Positions 26,261 to 36,144 of a stretch of DNA of 64,000 bases are shown here, in pieces; within the stretch, counting starts at the first letter, position 1; the number at the start of each line of letters is the position of its first letter. A program made the translations under genes and the position numbers. A model generated the notes under the pieces. The model was not told the origin of the DNA. It searched no databases and saw nothing but the letters and a program-made list of their open reading frames with translations. Origin of the DNA: Polaribacter sp. Q13 (GTDB lineage Bacteria; Bacteroidota; Bacteroidia; Flavobacteriales; Flavobacteriaceae); NCBI RefSeq assembly GCF_016858305.2, contig NZ_CP074436.1, forward strand, positions 2,748,001-2,812,000. The letters run 5' to 3'.

Positions 26261-26956
26261 ATGATTACAATAGATACAATTACTAAAAAATACGGGAAAA
26301 CAGAAGTTTTAAATGTAGCTTCAGTAGAAATTCCTACCGGACAAAGTTTTGGTTTGGTTGGCAATAATGGTGCAGGAAAAACTACCTTATTTAATATTTT
26401 GTTAGATTTAATTCGCCCAACAACAGGGAATATTACAAACCATAAAATTGTTGTAAACCAAAGTGAAGATTGGAAAAACTTTACAGGCTCTTTTATAGAC
26501 GAATCTTTTTTAATCGGTTATTTAACAGCTGAAGAATATTTCTATTTTATAGGAGATTTACGCGGAATGAACAAAGCAGACGTAACCTCTTTTTTAACAC
26601 AGTTTAATGAATTTTTTAACGGAGAAATTACTGGAAATAAAAAATATTTAAGAGATTTAAGTAAAGGAAATCAGAAAAAAGCCGGAATTGTAGCTGCACT
26701 AATGGGAAATCCGAAAGTTGTAATTCTAGACGAACCTTTTGCTAATTTAGATCCAACAACCCAAATTAGATTAAAAGCTATCATTAAAACCTTAACAGAA
26801 AATAGAGATATTACAGTGTTAATTTCTAGTCACGATTTAACGCATGTAACAGAAGTTTGCGAACGAATTGTGGTTTTAGACAAAGGAAATGTGGTAAAAG
26901 ATATAGAAACTTCTACAGAAACTTTGCAAGAATTAGAAAGCTATTTTTCTGTATAA
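26261..26956 (+). CDS. ABC transporter ATP-binding protein of the PadR operon
   Basis: 231 residues. Walker A GNNGAGKTT (about 34-42), signature LSKGNQKKAGIVAAL, Walker B VVILDEPFANLDP and H-loop ISSHDLTHV. The shape matches exporter ATPases of the CcmA/NatA type. Energises the DUF5687 permease encoded immediately upstream. Confidence 0.92.
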   Translation: MITIDTITKKYGKTEVLNVASVEIPTGQSFGLVGNNGAGKTTLFNILLDLIRPTTGNITNHKIVVNQSEDWKNFTGSFIDESFLIGYLTAEEYFYFIGDLRGMNKADVTSFLTQFNEFFNGEITGNKKYLRDLSKGNQKKAGIVAALMGNPKVVILDEPFANLDPTTQIRLKAIIKTLTENRDITVLISSHDLTHVTEVCERIVVLDKGNVVKDIETSTETLQELESYFSV

Positions 26957-27077
26957 GCCTTCTTTTCTTAATTTATTACTATTTTTACGCACTTATTTAT
27001 ACTATTTTCGATGGAATTTAGTTTTAAATGAAAGTTTCTTAGTATTTAAATTAGTTGTTTAATCAAGATATATCCGT

Positions 27078-29303
27078 GTGAATTACACCAAAAAAATAGT
27101 TTTAGTAATTGCCGTATTTTCGGTTTTATACTCTTGTAGCACAAGAAAAAACACCTTTGTTAGTAGAAATTGGCATACTTTAAACACTAAATACAATGTA
27201 TTGTTTAATGGTAACGAAGCATTGAAACAAGGTGTTAAAGCCATAGATGACAACTATAAAGACGATTGGTTTACGCAATTGCCTATAGAACCCATAAAAT
27301 TTGAAGAAGACAAAATCATTATACCTACCATAAAATCTAGTATGGGAGCTGGTTTTGATGATGATGAGAAAAAAGAAGAGGAAAAAGCGAGTACTCCATT
27401 TGGTATTGCAGAAGAAAAAGCTGTAAAAGCAATCCAAAAACACGGAATGAACATAAAAGATTTAGAACGCAACAGACAAATTGATGATGCGTATCTTTTA
27501 TTAGGAAAGGCTCGTTATTATGAGCAACGTTTTGTACCAGCAATAGAAGCATTTAATTATGTAATTGCCACGTATCCTAATGCAAATTTAATTGCAGAAA
27601 CAAAAATATGGAGAGCTAAAGCTAATATTAGAAATGATAATGAGGAGTTTGCCATAGAATCTATGAAATTACTTTTGCAAGTTAGAGATACCTTAGAGTT
27701 AGATTTACCAGTAGAAACGGCAGAACAAGGTTACACAGCTTTAGCAATGGCCTACATAAAATCTGATAGTATTGAAAACGCAAAAAAGTATTTAATTAAA
27801 TCTACAGAAACATTAAAAAACAGAAACCAGGGAGCAAGAAACTTATTTGTTTTAGGACAAATTTATAGTTCAGAAAACAAGAAAGATTCTGCACAATTGG
27901 CGTTTAATAAAATCATCAACTTTAAAAAAGCTCCTTATAAATATAAAATGCATGCTCATATTGAGTTGGCTAAAAATTCTACAACAGATTCTACTTCTGT
28001 AGCTATTTTAGAAAAAATGTACAAATTAATTAAGGATAGAGACAACAGACCCAATTTAAATGAACTGTACTACCAAGTTGGTAATTTACATGAGCAAAAC
28101 GATAGTATCAATTTAGCTGTAGATTACTATAATAAATCCCTTAGAACAGCATCTAATAATGTAAAACAAAAAACTTTTACTTACGAAAAACTAGGAAACA
28201 TCAACTTTAAAAATTCTAAATACGTAATTGCAAGTTCTTACTATGATAGTATTATTAACATTGCTACAGACACTTTAAACCTAAGGTTTAGAAGGATTAA
28301 AAGAAAACATAGAAACCTAGCTGCTTTAATTAATTTTGAGGAAACTGTAACCAAAAACGATAGTATTTTAAAAATTGTTGCACTTACCAAACCAGAACAA
28401 GAAGCCTTTTTTCAAAAATATATAGACAATTTAAAAAAGCAAGATGAAGAAGCTGCACAGTTAAAGTTAAATCAGCAAGCTTTTGGAGACACTTTTGGTG
28501 GTGATCTTTTAAAATCTAAGAATGAAGGAAAATGGTATTTTTACAATTCACAATCTTTAAATTTTGGTAAAACAGAATTTCAAAAAATTTGGGGAAATAG
28601 AGCATTAGAAGACAATTGGAGATGGTCTGCTAAAACAGCAACCAACATAACAAAACAAGATTCTTTGGTAGTAAATACAAAAAATTTACGTTACAACTTA
28701 GCAAGCTATTTAGAAACAATTCCTTCCGAAAAAGGAAAAATAGACACTTTAAATATTGAAAGAAATAACGCTTTATATGAACTAGGCGTTATTTACAAAG
28801 AACAATTTAAAGACCCTAAGCTAGCTATTGAACGTTTAGAAAGAGCAACTACTTTAAACCCCGAAAAAGAATTAATTCTTCCAATTAATTGGCATCTATA
28901 CCTTTCTTACAAAGCTTTAGGAGATGATGCAAAAGCAAACGAACATAAAAATATAATTCTAACAGACTACCCAACAACTAAGTTTGCACAAGTTATTAGA
29001 AACCCTAACAAACCTTTTGAAGAGAACGTTTCTGTGAACGAAATAGAAAAAAAATACAAAGAATTCTATTATCTTTATAAAAAAGCCAAATATTTTGAAG
29101 TAACCGAAAAAATAGACAAATACCTTTTATTGATTCCAAACTCAAAATTAGTTCCTAAATTCTCACTTTTAAAAGCGTATGCCATCGGTAAATATAGAAT
29201 TAAAGATGAATACCTAATGGCGTTAGAGTTTGTAGCTGTAAGCTATGGAAATACAGAAGAAGGAAAGAAAGCCAAAGAGATAATTAAACAATTAAATAAA
29301 TAA
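27078..29303 (+). CDS. sprE: SprE/PorW-like gliding motility and type IX secretion lipoprotein
   Basis: 741 residues. Starts at GTG 27078 (MNYTKKIVLVIAVFSVLYSC), with the lipidated Cys at 20. The segment CSTRKNTFVSRNWHTLNTKYNVLFNG is characteristic of SprE (PorW in Porphyromonas), needed for gliding and type IX secretion. Several tetratricopeptide-like repeats follow (for example DDAYLLLGKARYYEQRFVPAIEAFNYVIATYP near 136-168 and another set near 570-610). It is followed two bases later by the bactofilin gene, and then the atp genes; this order is, from memory, conserved in flavobacteria. Confidence 0.88.
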   Translation: MNYTKKIVLVIAVFSVLYSCSTRKNTFVSRNWHTLNTKYNVLFNGNEALKQGVKAIDDNYKDDWFTQLPIEPIKFEEDKIIIPTIKSSMGAGFDDDEKKEEEKASTPFGIAEEKAVKAIQKHGMNIKDLERNRQIDDAYLLLGKARYYEQRFVPAIEAFNYVIATYPNANLIAETKIWRAKANIRNDNEEFAIESMKLLLQVRDTLELDLPVETAEQGYTALAMAYIKSDSIENAKKYLIKSTETLKNRNQGARNLFVLGQIYSSENKKDSAQLAFNKIINFKKAPYKYKMHAHIELAKNSTTDSTSVAILEKMYKLIKDRDNRPNLNELYYQVGNLHEQNDSINLAVDYYNKSLRTASNNVKQKTFTYEKLGNINFKNSKYVIASSYYDSIINIATDTLNLRFRRIKRKHRNLAALINFEETVTKNDSILKIVALTKPEQEAFFQKYIDNLKKQDEEAAQLKLNQQAFGDTFGGDLLKSKNEGKWYFYNSQSLNFGKTEFQKIWGNRALEDNWRWSAKTATNITKQDSLVVNTKNLRYNLASYLETIPSEKGKIDTLNIERNNALYELGVIYKEQFKDPKLAIERLERATTLNPEKELILPINWHLYLSYKALGDDAKANEHKNIILTDYPTTKFAQVIRNPNKPFEENVSVNEIEKKYKEFYYLYKKAKYFEVTEKIDKYLLLIPNSKLVPKFSLLKAYAIGKYRIKDEYLMALEFVAVSYGNTEEGKKAKEIIKQLNK

Positions 29304-29304
29304 A

Positions 29305-29718
29305 ATGTTTAGTAATAAAAATAAAACTCCACAAAAAAATAAAGTTATGGAAAGAAATGTTGTGGCAAAAAACACTAGAATTGTAGGTGATATTAAATCT
29401 GATGGTGATTTTAGAATTGATGGAACCTTAGAAGGAACTTTAACAACCAACGGAAGAGTTATTATTGGTGCCGAAGGTTTTGTAAAAGGAAAAGTACAAT
29501 GTACAAACTCAGATATAGAAGGTAAATTTACAGGACAACTTTTAGTATCAAGTATCTTAACTATAAAAGCGACTGCAACCATTTCTGGAGAAGTAGTAAT
29601 TGGCAAACTTTCTGTAGAGCCAGGTGCCTCATTTAATGCCACATGTACCATGAAAGGAGCTATAAAAGAATTAAACGCTACTAATGACAAAAAAAACCAA
29701 TCAGAAAAAACCGCTTAA
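29305..29718 (+). CDS. Bactofilin (polymer-forming cytoskeletal protein)
   Basis: 137 residues. The right-handed beta-helix core is visible from about residue 20 to 120: NTRIVGDIKSDGDFRIDGTLEGTLTT, GRVIIGAEGFVKGKVQCTNSDIEGKF and ISGEVVIGKLSVEPGASFNATC, ending in the usual charged tail. Bactofilins polymerise without nucleotide and scaffold envelope functions. Its last 35 bases overlap the next gene in another frame, and its start is two bases from the sprE stop, so the three are co-translated. Confidence 0.93.
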   Translation: MFSNKNKTPQKNKVMERNVVAKNTRIVGDIKSDGDFRIDGTLEGTLTTNGRVIIGAEGFVKGKVQCTNSDIEGKFTGQLLVSSILTIKATATISGEVVIGKLSVEPGASFNATCTMKGAIKELNATNDKKNQSEKTA

Positions 29719-29902
29719 TAAAGCAATGCAACTCTCTGGCGCAGGTTTGCAAATGGGATTAACTATTTATTTGGGCTTTTTATTAGGAGAATGGTTAGAC
29801 AAAAAATTTGCAGCCAATTTCTTAACAGAGACAGTAACTTTATTAGCCATTTTTTTAGCGATGTATTCCTTAATTAAACAAGCCAACAAAATTAATGATT
29901 AA
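29684..29902 (+). CDS. AtpZ/AtpI family membrane protein
   Basis: 72 residues with two hydrophobic segments, AGLQMGLTIYLGFLLGEWLDKK and ETVTLLAIFLAMYSLIKQ, the AtpZ/AtpI hairpin. Such proteins help assemble the F-ATPase c-ring or carry magnesium. Overlaps the bactofilin gene by 35 bases and the following gene by 8. Confidence 0.88.
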   Translation: MTKKTNQKKPLNKAMQLSGAGLQMGLTIYLGFLLGEWLDKKFAANFLTETVTLLAIFLAMYSLIKQANKIND

Positions 29903-30284
29903 AACACTACTCGTTTTTTCTATTGTATTCATTACTCTTTTCTTATTAAGCTTTTCTCTACACAGTTATTTTATAGAAAATCATCATATTATCTTACCCT
30001 ATTCTTTAAAGAAGATATACATTTTTCACTTGGTATTTTCGCTGTTAATTTGTAGTAACTTTTTAATCTTTTCAACAGTTGACAAAGTTTTTGAGCAGCT
30101 AGGTTTTATTTATCTTGGTACCATACTATTAAAACTCACTTTATTTAGTGCAATCTTTTATAAATCAATATTTACGGAAGCAGGATTGTCTTTTTATGCC
30201 AGATTATCCCTATTTATACCCATGATTATATTTTTACTAACAGAAGCCCTTTTTGTTGCCAAAATATTGAAGAAAAACCAATAA
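29895..30284 (+). CDS. DUF6168-like membrane protein of the atp cluster
   Basis: 129 residues with four hydrophobic segments (about 3-22, 40-60, 70-90, 101-122) and no other recognisable motif. Small proteins of this kind (DUF6168) sit in this place in flavobacterial atp clusters, probably an assembly helper, which is inference. It overlaps the AtpZ-like gene, so it is translated with it. Confidence 0.72.
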   Translation: MIKTLLVFSIVFITLFLLSFSLHSYFIENHHIILPYSLKKIYIFHLVFSLLICSNFLIFSTVDKVFEQLGFIYLGTILLKLTLFSAIFYKSIFTEAGLSFYARLSLFIPMIIFLLTEALFVAKILKKNQ

Positions 30285-30308
30285 TATAGAAATAGCCAAA
30301 AAAAAGGT

Positions 30309-30337
30309 TTGTAGTTTTGAATAATTCTATATCTTTG
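30309..30337 (+). promoter_or_regulatory. Promoter of the atpB-G operon
   Basis: TTG (30309-30311), 18 bases, then TATCTTTG (30330-30337): a near-perfect Bacteroidetes promoter. The leader before ATG 30366 would be about 20-25 bases. Confidence 0.75.
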
Positions 30338-30365
30338 CCGCGAATTTAGAAAGCGTATTTTTACA

Positions 30366-31499
30366 ATGAAGATTGCACAAAAATCAATAAAGTTTCTTTT
30401 AATAGCCACAATTTCACTCTTTACTGTAGTGGGATTTGCCTCAGAATCTAACAATGAACACGACAACCAAAGTGATGGTGGACGTATAGATACAAAAGAA
30501 AAAATAGATGCTTATGTGTTACACCACATAAAGGATGCTCATGACTTTACTTTGTTTTCATACACCAATGATCACGGAGAAAGGAAACACATTGGGTTTC
30601 CTTTGCCAATAATTTTATGGTCAAGTGAAGGTTTGGTAACATTTATGTCTTCAGAATTTCATCATAATGATGATGGTCATGTTGTCGTAGAAAAAAACGG
30701 ATTGAAATTTGCAAAGATTCATTCTAAAATTTACGAAATCGAAAAAGGAGCTTCTCATGTTGCTTTTGATGAGCATCACCACGCAACAAATGCACATAAA
30801 TCTTTAGATTTTTCTATCACAAAAACAGTTTTAGGTGTTTTCTTAGTTGGTTTATTGTTGTTGTTCTGGTTTTCTAGATTGGCAAGACAATACAAAACGA
30901 AAAAAATTCCTACAGGTTTTTCAAGAATATTAGAACCTTTAGTTTTATATGTTAGAGATGAAATTGCAAGACCAAATATTGGTGAAAAACATTATAGAAG
31001 ATTTACAGGTTATTTATTAACAGTATTTTTCTTTATTTGGGTTTTAAATTTAGTAGGGTTAACTCCATTAGGATTTAACGTAACAGGGCAAATAACAATT
31101 ACACTTTGTTTAGCTATCTTTACATTTGTCATTTATACTGTAAGTGGTAACAAAGGATATTGGATGCACATGATATGGATGCCAGGTGTACCATATTTAA
31201 TTAGACCAATTTTAGCAATTATAGAATTAGCAGGTGCGTTTTTAATTAAACCATTTGCATTATCAGTACGTTTGTTCGCAAACATTTCAGCAGGTCATAT
31301 TGTGGTAATGAGCTTAATAGCAATTATGTTTACTCTAAAAGAATCACTAGGTGTGGTTGGAGCAACAGGATTGTCTTTAGCATTATCATTTTTTATAACA
31401 TTAATTGAAGTTTTAGTAGCTTTTTTACAAGCGTATATCTTTACAATGCTTTCAGCATTATTTATTGGTATGGCAGTAGCAGAGCCTGAGCATCATTAA
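30366..31499 (+). CDS. atpB: ATP synthase F0 subunit a
   Basis: Proton half-channel of the F-ATPase, 377 residues. The essential Arg is in FALSVRLFANISAGH, and the last helix region TLIEVLVAFLQAYIFTMLSALFIG is typical. The N-terminal 150 residues are a family-specific extension with a signal-like segment (KFLLIATISLFTVVGFASE) and a His-rich part (HHNDDGHVVV, EHHHATNAHK), as seen in Bacteroidetes subunit a. Confidence 0.97.
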   Translation: MKIAQKSIKFLLIATISLFTVVGFASESNNEHDNQSDGGRIDTKEKIDAYVLHHIKDAHDFTLFSYTNDHGERKHIGFPLPIILWSSEGLVTFMSSEFHHNDDGHVVVEKNGLKFAKIHSKIYEIEKGASHVAFDEHHHATNAHKSLDFSITKTVLGVFLVGLLLLFWFSRLARQYKTKKIPTGFSRILEPLVLYVRDEIARPNIGEKHYRRFTGYLLTVFFFIWVLNLVGLTPLGFNVTGQITITLCLAIFTFVIYTVSGNKGYWMHMIWMPGVPYLIRPILAIIELAGAFLIKPFALSVRLFANISAGHIVVMSLIAIMFTLKESLGVVGATGLSLALSFFITLIEVLVAFLQAYIFTMLSALFIGMAVAEPEHH

Positions 31500-31514
31500 T
31501 ACACATTTGTTTAA

Positions 31515-31724
<210 letters not shown>

Positions 31725-31748
31725 TCCAAACTAACACAAAAAGATAGC

Positions 31749-31803
31749 GTTCTGTAACGGTTGGTTACAGAACCTATTTTTAAATTCCCATTTTAATGGG
31801 AAT
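31749..31803 (+). other. Two hairpins between atpE and atpF
   Basis: Hairpin 1: GTTCTGTAAC / GTTACAGAAC (31749-31758 with 31764-31773) followed by CTATTTTTAAATT. Hairpin 2: ATTCCCA / TGGGAAT (31784-31790 with 31797-31803). Together they may stop or protect mRNA after atpE, giving more c subunit than the downstream genes. Confidence 0.7.
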
Positions 31804-31883
31804 AACAATTTTAAAAGAAACCGAAAAGAGCTCTTTTAAATTAAACAAAAAGTAATAAAAATATTAATTAGTTTATAGATAGA

Positions 31884-32384
31884 ATGGAAACTTTATTAAA
31901 CGATTTTTCACCAGGGTTATTTGTAGTTTCGTTAATCTTACTATTAGCGTTAATCGCTTTAATGGTAAAATTTGCATGGAAACCAATATTAACTTCTTTA
32001 GAAGAAAGAGAATCTGGAATTGAAAATGCTTTAGCAGCTGCAGAAAATGCTCGTAAAGAAATGCAAAATTTACAAGCGGATAATGAGAAGTTGATCAAAG
32101 AAGCTAGAGAAGAAAGAGAAACAATGATGAAAGATGCTAGAGATATTAGAGATAATATGATAGCTGAAGCTAAAGAAGATGCAAAAGAAGTAACCTCTAA
32201 ATTAATAGAAAATGCGCAAGCAGCTATCAATCATGAAAAGCAAGCAGCATTAGCAGAATTAAAAAAGAGTGTTGCAGAATTATCTATTGGTATTGCAGAA
32301 TCAGTAATTAAAAAAGAATTATCTAATAAGAAAGATCAACTAGAATTAGTTGAAGGAATCTTAAAAGATGTTACTTTAAACTAA
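31884..32384 (+). CDS. atpF: ATP synthase F0 subunit b
   Basis: Peripheral stalk, 166 residues. One N-terminal membrane helix (PGLFVVSLILLLALIALMVKFAW) and then a long charged helix with KPILTSLEERESGIENALAAAE, the usual b-subunit signature, to the C terminus. Confidence 0.96.
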   Translation: METLLNDFSPGLFVVSLILLLALIALMVKFAWKPILTSLEERESGIENALAAAENARKEMQNLQADNEKLIKEAREERETMMKDARDIRDNMIAEAKEDAKEVTSKLIENAQAAINHEKQAALAELKKSVAELSIGIAESVIKKELSNKKDQLELVEGILKDVTLN

Positions 32385-32391
32385 GCAAAGC

Positions 32392-32949
32392 ATGAAGGAC
32401 ACAAGAGCAGCATTACGTTATGCAAAAGCAATCTTAAACCTTGCTAAAGATTCAAAAGAAGAAACTGTAGTAAATAAAGACATGTTATTTATAGCTACTA
32501 CAATTTCTGAAAACGAAACTTTTGAAGTGATGTTAAATAGCCCTATTGTTAAATCTTCTGATAAAACAAAAGTTTTAAACGCTTTATTTACAGGTAAAGT
32601 AAACAATATTACTCTTGGCCTATTTCATTTATTAAAAGATAATAAAAGAATAGCAATGCTATTGTCTATTGCACAACAATATGCAATCATATATGATTAT
32701 GACAAGCATTTGCAAGAAGCTAAAGTTACAACTGCTATTCCTTTAACGAAAGAAGTAGAAGATGCTTTTTTAGCTAAAATAGTGGCATTAACAGGAGAAA
32801 AAGCAAATTTAGTAAACGAAGTAAATCCTGATATTTTAGGAGGATTTATTTTACGTGTTGGAGATGTGCAATATGACGCAAGTATCTCTAATTATTTAAA
32901 CGAATTGAAAAAGGAATTTGACAATAGTCATTACATTCCAAAAATTTAA
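32392..32949 (+). CDS. atpH: ATP synthase F1 subunit delta
   Basis: 185 residues linking the stalk to the F1 head. N-terminal ALRYAKAILNLA, internal HLLKDNKRIAMLLSIAQQY and the C-terminal GGFILRVGDVQYDASISNYLNELKKEF are the delta/OSCP signature. Confidence 0.96.
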   Translation: MKDTRAALRYAKAILNLAKDSKEETVVNKDMLFIATTISENETFEVMLNSPIVKSSDKTKVLNALFTGKVNNITLGLFHLLKDNKRIAMLLSIAQQYAIIYDYDKHLQEAKVTTAIPLTKEVEDAFLAKIVALTGEKANLVNEVNPDILGGFILRVGDVQYDASISNYLNELKKEFDNSHYIPKI

Positions 32950-32970
32950 TTATACATCAAATCATAAAAG

Positions 32971-34548
32971 ATGGCAAGTATTAAACCAGCTGAAGTATCA
33001 GCAATTTTAAAGCAACAGTTAACAAATTTTGAAGCCAAAGCGACTTTAAATGAAGTAGGAACTGTTTTACAAGTAGGAGATGGAATTGCTCGTGTTTACG
33101 GTCTTTCTAATGTTCAATATGGTGAATTAGTAGAATTCGAAAACGGATTGGAAGCTATCGTATTAAACTTAGAAGAAGATAATGTAGGTGTTGTATTATT
33201 AGGTGCTTCCACTTCTATTAGAGAAGGTTCTATAGTTAAACGTACAGAACGTATTGCTTCTTTAAGAGCAGGTGAAGGCGTTATAGGACGTGTTGTAGAT
33301 ACTTTAGGTAACCCTATTGACGGTAAAGGACCAATTACAGGTAAAACTTACGAAATGCCTTTAGAGCGTAGAGCTCCTGGAGTTATTTATAGAGAGCCAG
33401 TAACAGAACCATTACAAACTGGTATTAAATCTATTGATGCAATGATTCCTGTTGGACGTGGACAACGTGAGTTAATCATTGGAGATAGACAAACTGGTAA
33501 ATCTACAGTTGCTATTGATACTATTTTAAATCAAAAAGAATTTTTCGATGCTGGTGAACCAGTATTTTGTATATATGTTGCTATTGGTCAAAAAGCTTCT
33601 ACTGTTGCAGCAATTGCAAACATGTTAGAAGAAAAAGGCGCAATGGCTTATACTACAATTGTTGCTGCAAATGCATCAGATCCTGCAGCAATGCAAGTAT
33701 ATGCACCATTTGCTGGAGCTGCAATTGGAGAATTTTTTAGAGATACTGGTAGACCAGCTTTAATTGTTTTTGATGATTTATCTAAACAAGCAGTTGCATA
33801 CCGTGAGATTTCTTTATTATTAAGAAGACCACCGGGACGTGAGGCGTATCCTGGAGATGTATTTTACTTACACTCAAGATTATTAGAACGTGCTGCAAAA
33901 TTAATCAATGATGATAAAATTGCTAGTGAAATGAACGATTTACCAGATTCTTTAAAAGGAATTGTAAAAGGTGGAGGTTCTTTAACTGCATTACCAATTA
34001 TTGAAACTCAAGCAGGAGACGTTTCAGCATATATTCCAACAAATGTAATTTCGATTACAGATGGACAGATTTTCTTAGACGGAGATTTATTTAACTCTGG
34101 TGTTCGTCCAGCAATTAACGTAGGTATTTCTGTATCTCGTGTTGGTGGTAACGCACAGATTAAATCTATGAAAAAAGTATCTGGTACTTTAAAATTAGAT
34201 CAAGCTCAATACCGTGAATTAGAAGCATTCGCAAAGTTTGGTTCTGATTTAGATGCTGCTACAATGAGTGTAATTTCTAAAGGACAACGTAATGTTGAAA
34301 TTTTAAAACAAGCTCAAAATGATCCTTACTCAGTAGAAGATCAAGTTGCAATTATCTATGCAGGTTCTAAGAACTTATTAAAAGATGTTCCTGTAAACCA
34401 AGTTAAGAAATTTGAAAGAGATTATATCGATTACTTAAATTCAAAACATAGAGATACTTTAGATACATTAAAATCTGGTAAATTAACTCCAGAAACAATT
34501 ACTGTTTTAGAAGCAGCAGCTAAAGAAATATCTACTCATTTTGCATAA
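32971..34548 (+). CDS. atpA: ATP synthase F1 subunit alpha
   Basis: 525 residues. Walker [10 protein letters not shown] at about 172-180, [44 protein letters not shown] for the nucleotide-binding core, and [15 protein letters not shown] containing the Arg finger region. Full length. Confidence 0.98.
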   Translation: MASIKPAEVSAILKQQLTNFEAKATLNEVGTVLQVGDGIARVYGLSNVQYGELVEFENGLEAIVLNLEEDNVGVVLLGASTSIREGSIVKRTERIASLRAGEGVIGRVVDTLGNPIDGKGPITGKTYEMPLERRAPGVIYREPVTEPLQTGIKSIDAMIPVGRGQRELIIGDRQTGKSTVAIDTILNQKEFFDAGEPVFCIYVAIGQKASTVAAIANMLEEKGAMAYTTIVAANASDPAAMQVYAPFAGAAIGEFFRDTGRPALIVFDDLSKQAVAYREISLLLRRPPGREAYPGDVFYLHSRLLERAAKLINDDKIASEMNDLPDSLKGIVKGGGSLTALPIIETQAGDVSAYIPTNVISITDGQIFLDGDLFNSGVRPAINVGISVSRVGGNAQIKSMKKVSGTLKLDQAQYRELEAFAKFGSDLDAATMSVISKGQRNVEILKQAQNDPYSVEDQVAIIYAGSKNLLKDVPVNQVKKFERDYIDYLNSKHRDTLDTLKSGKLTPETITVLEAAAKEISTHFA

Positions 34549-34560
34549 AAAATAGTTGTC

Positions 34561-34580
34561 ATTCCCGCGCAAGCGGGAAT
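34561..34580. repeat. Palindrome ATTCCCGC-GCAA-GCGGGAAT between atpA and atpG
   Basis: Preceded by GTTGTC, so the unit reads GTCATTCCCGCGCAAGCGGGAAT, one of the GTCAT-anchored palindromic repeats. It lies between atpA stop and the atpG start at 34598 and defines the true start by placing 34556 inside the repeat. Confidence 0.85.
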
Positions 34581-34597
34581 TTCAAAATTCCAATAGA

Positions 34598-35464
34598 ATG
34601 GCAAACTTAAAAGAAATACGTAATAGAATTACTTCTATTAACTCAACAATGCAGATTACATCTGCCATGAAAATGGTATCTGCTGCAAAGTTGAAAAAAG
34701 CACAAGATGCAATTACGGCAATGAGACCGTATTCATCTAAACTAACTGAATTGTTGCAGAATTTAAGTGCAACTTTAGATAGTGATGCTGGAGGAGAATA
34801 TTCTACTCAAAGAGAGGTTTCTAAGGTTTTATTAGTTGTAGTAACTTCAAATAGAGGTTTGTGTGGTGGTTTTAACTCATCAATAACCAAAGAAGTTATT
34901 AAAACGGTAAAAGAAAGATACAGCAATGTTGAAGTAGATTTATTTGCTATCGGTAAAAAAGGTGGTGATGTTTTATCTAAACATTATAATATTGTTGATT
35001 CTAGAAATGACATTTACGATGATTTAACTTTTGATAATGTTGCAGCTATTGCAGAAAAGTTAATGGGTTTATATGCAAATGGAACCTACGATAAAATTGA
35101 AGTTCTTTACAATCAATTTAAAAATGCTGCTACTCAAATTCCTCAAGTAGAACAATTTTTACCAATTAAACCTATTGAAGGAGGAGATGCAGAATCTGTA
35201 AATTCTGATTATATTTTTGAACCATCTAAGGAAGAAATTGTGGAAGCTTTAATTCCGAAGTCTTTAAAAACGCAATTATACAAATCTATTAGAGATAGTT
35301 TTGCTTCTGAACATGGTGCACGTATGACTGCAATGCATAAAGCAACAGACAACGCAACAGAATTAAGAGACGATTTATTGTTAACTTATAACAAAGCACG
35401 TCAGGCAGCAATTACTAATGAAATTTTAGAGATTGTTGGTGGAGCAGAAGCTTTAAAGAATTAA
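34598..35464 (+). CDS. atpG: ATP synthase F1 subunit gamma
   Basis: Central rotor shaft, 288 residues. MANLKEIRNRITSINSTMQITSAMKMVSAAKLKKAQ and the C-terminal TDNATELRDDLLLTYNKARQAAITNEILEIVGGAEAL match gamma at both ends. The ATG at 34598 is preferred to 34556, which lies before the repeat. No atpD or atpC follows; in Bacteroidetes these are usually elsewhere. Confidence 0.97.
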   Translation: MANLKEIRNRITSINSTMQITSAMKMVSAAKLKKAQDAITAMRPYSSKLTELLQNLSATLDSDAGGEYSTQREVSKVLLVVVTSNRGLCGGFNSSITKEVIKTVKERYSNVEVDLFAIGKKGGDVLSKHYNIVDSRNDIYDDLTFDNVAAIAEKLMGLYANGTYDKIEVLYNQFKNAATQIPQVEQFLPIKPIEGGDAESVNSDYIFEPSKEEIVEALIPKSLKTQLYKSIRDSFASEHGARMTAMHKATDNATELRDDLLLTYNKARQAAITNEILEIVGGAEALKN

Positions 35465-35501
35465 ACATTTTTATTACTCCTGCGAAAGCGGAAACATATA
35501 T

Positions 35502-35540
35502 AAAAAAGAGCTTATCAATATTGATAAGCTCTTTTTTTTT
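35502..35540 (+). terminator. Terminator of the atp operon
   Basis: Perfect palindrome (AAAAAAGAGCTTATCAAT and its complement, 35502-35537), followed by more T. Confidence 0.92.
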
Positions 35541-35572
35541 ACCTTGGCATAGCATTTGAAACTCTTATTAAA

Positions 35573-36046
35573 ATGAGAACAATGAAAATTTTATCAATAT
35601 TGGCCATTATCTTTAGCTTTTCACAATGTGGAAGTACTCAATTTGTAAAAAACGTACCTTTTACAATTAAAACTGCCGATTATATGCACTGGTCTGGAGG
35701 ACAACCAGGTGTTAGTGGTATCAATGTTCTAATTGAATTAAAAGAAAAGTCTAATATTGAGTTTGATTCTCTATACTTTAGAAAAAAAGTAAAAAAAGTT
35801 GAATTTAAAGACGGTTTATTAATTGTTGCAAATTATAATACTTCAAAAAATAACACACGGAATTTAATTTTACATTCAGATACTAGAAAAGAATTAAAAA
35901 ATAAAATCCCTAAAACAGATACGTTTCCTTTTAAACTCTTAGAAAGTGAAGCTATTCTTACTTATCAAATGGATGGAAAAACAAAATACTATAAAATAGC
36001 AGGAATTAAAAAACGAGATTCTAGTGCTTATCCTAAAATACAATAA
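35573..36046 (+). CDS. Hypothetical lipoprotein
   Basis: 157 residues; not recognised. MRTMKILSILAIIFSFSQC: lipidated Cys near 19, no other motif (internal MHWSGGQPGVSG and YYKIAG repeats of beta strands). The ATG at 35573 and the one at 35582 both precede the signal peptide. Probably a small envelope beta protein. Between the atp terminator (35540) and a strong terminator at 36090, so it is its own transcript. Confidence 0.72.
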   Translation: MRTMKILSILAIIFSFSQCGSTQFVKNVPFTIKTADYMHWSGGQPGVSGINVLIELKEKSNIEFDSLYFRKKVKKVEFKDGLLIVANYNTSKNNTRNLILHSDTRKELKNKIPKTDTFPFKLLESEAILTYQMDGKTKYYKIAGIKKRDSSAYPKIQ

Positions 36047-36062
36047 GATAAAAAATATCTTA

Positions 36063-36092
36063 AAAAACCACTCAATTCTGAGTGGTTTTTAT
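36063..36092 (+). terminator. Terminator downstream of the 157-residue lipoprotein gene
   Basis: Stem AAAAACCACTCA / TGAGTGGTTTTT, loop ATTC. Confidence 0.9.
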
Positions 36093-36144
36093 TTTTTGGC
36101 ACGTATTTTGAAATTACATCAACATAACCATAAAAATCAATCTT

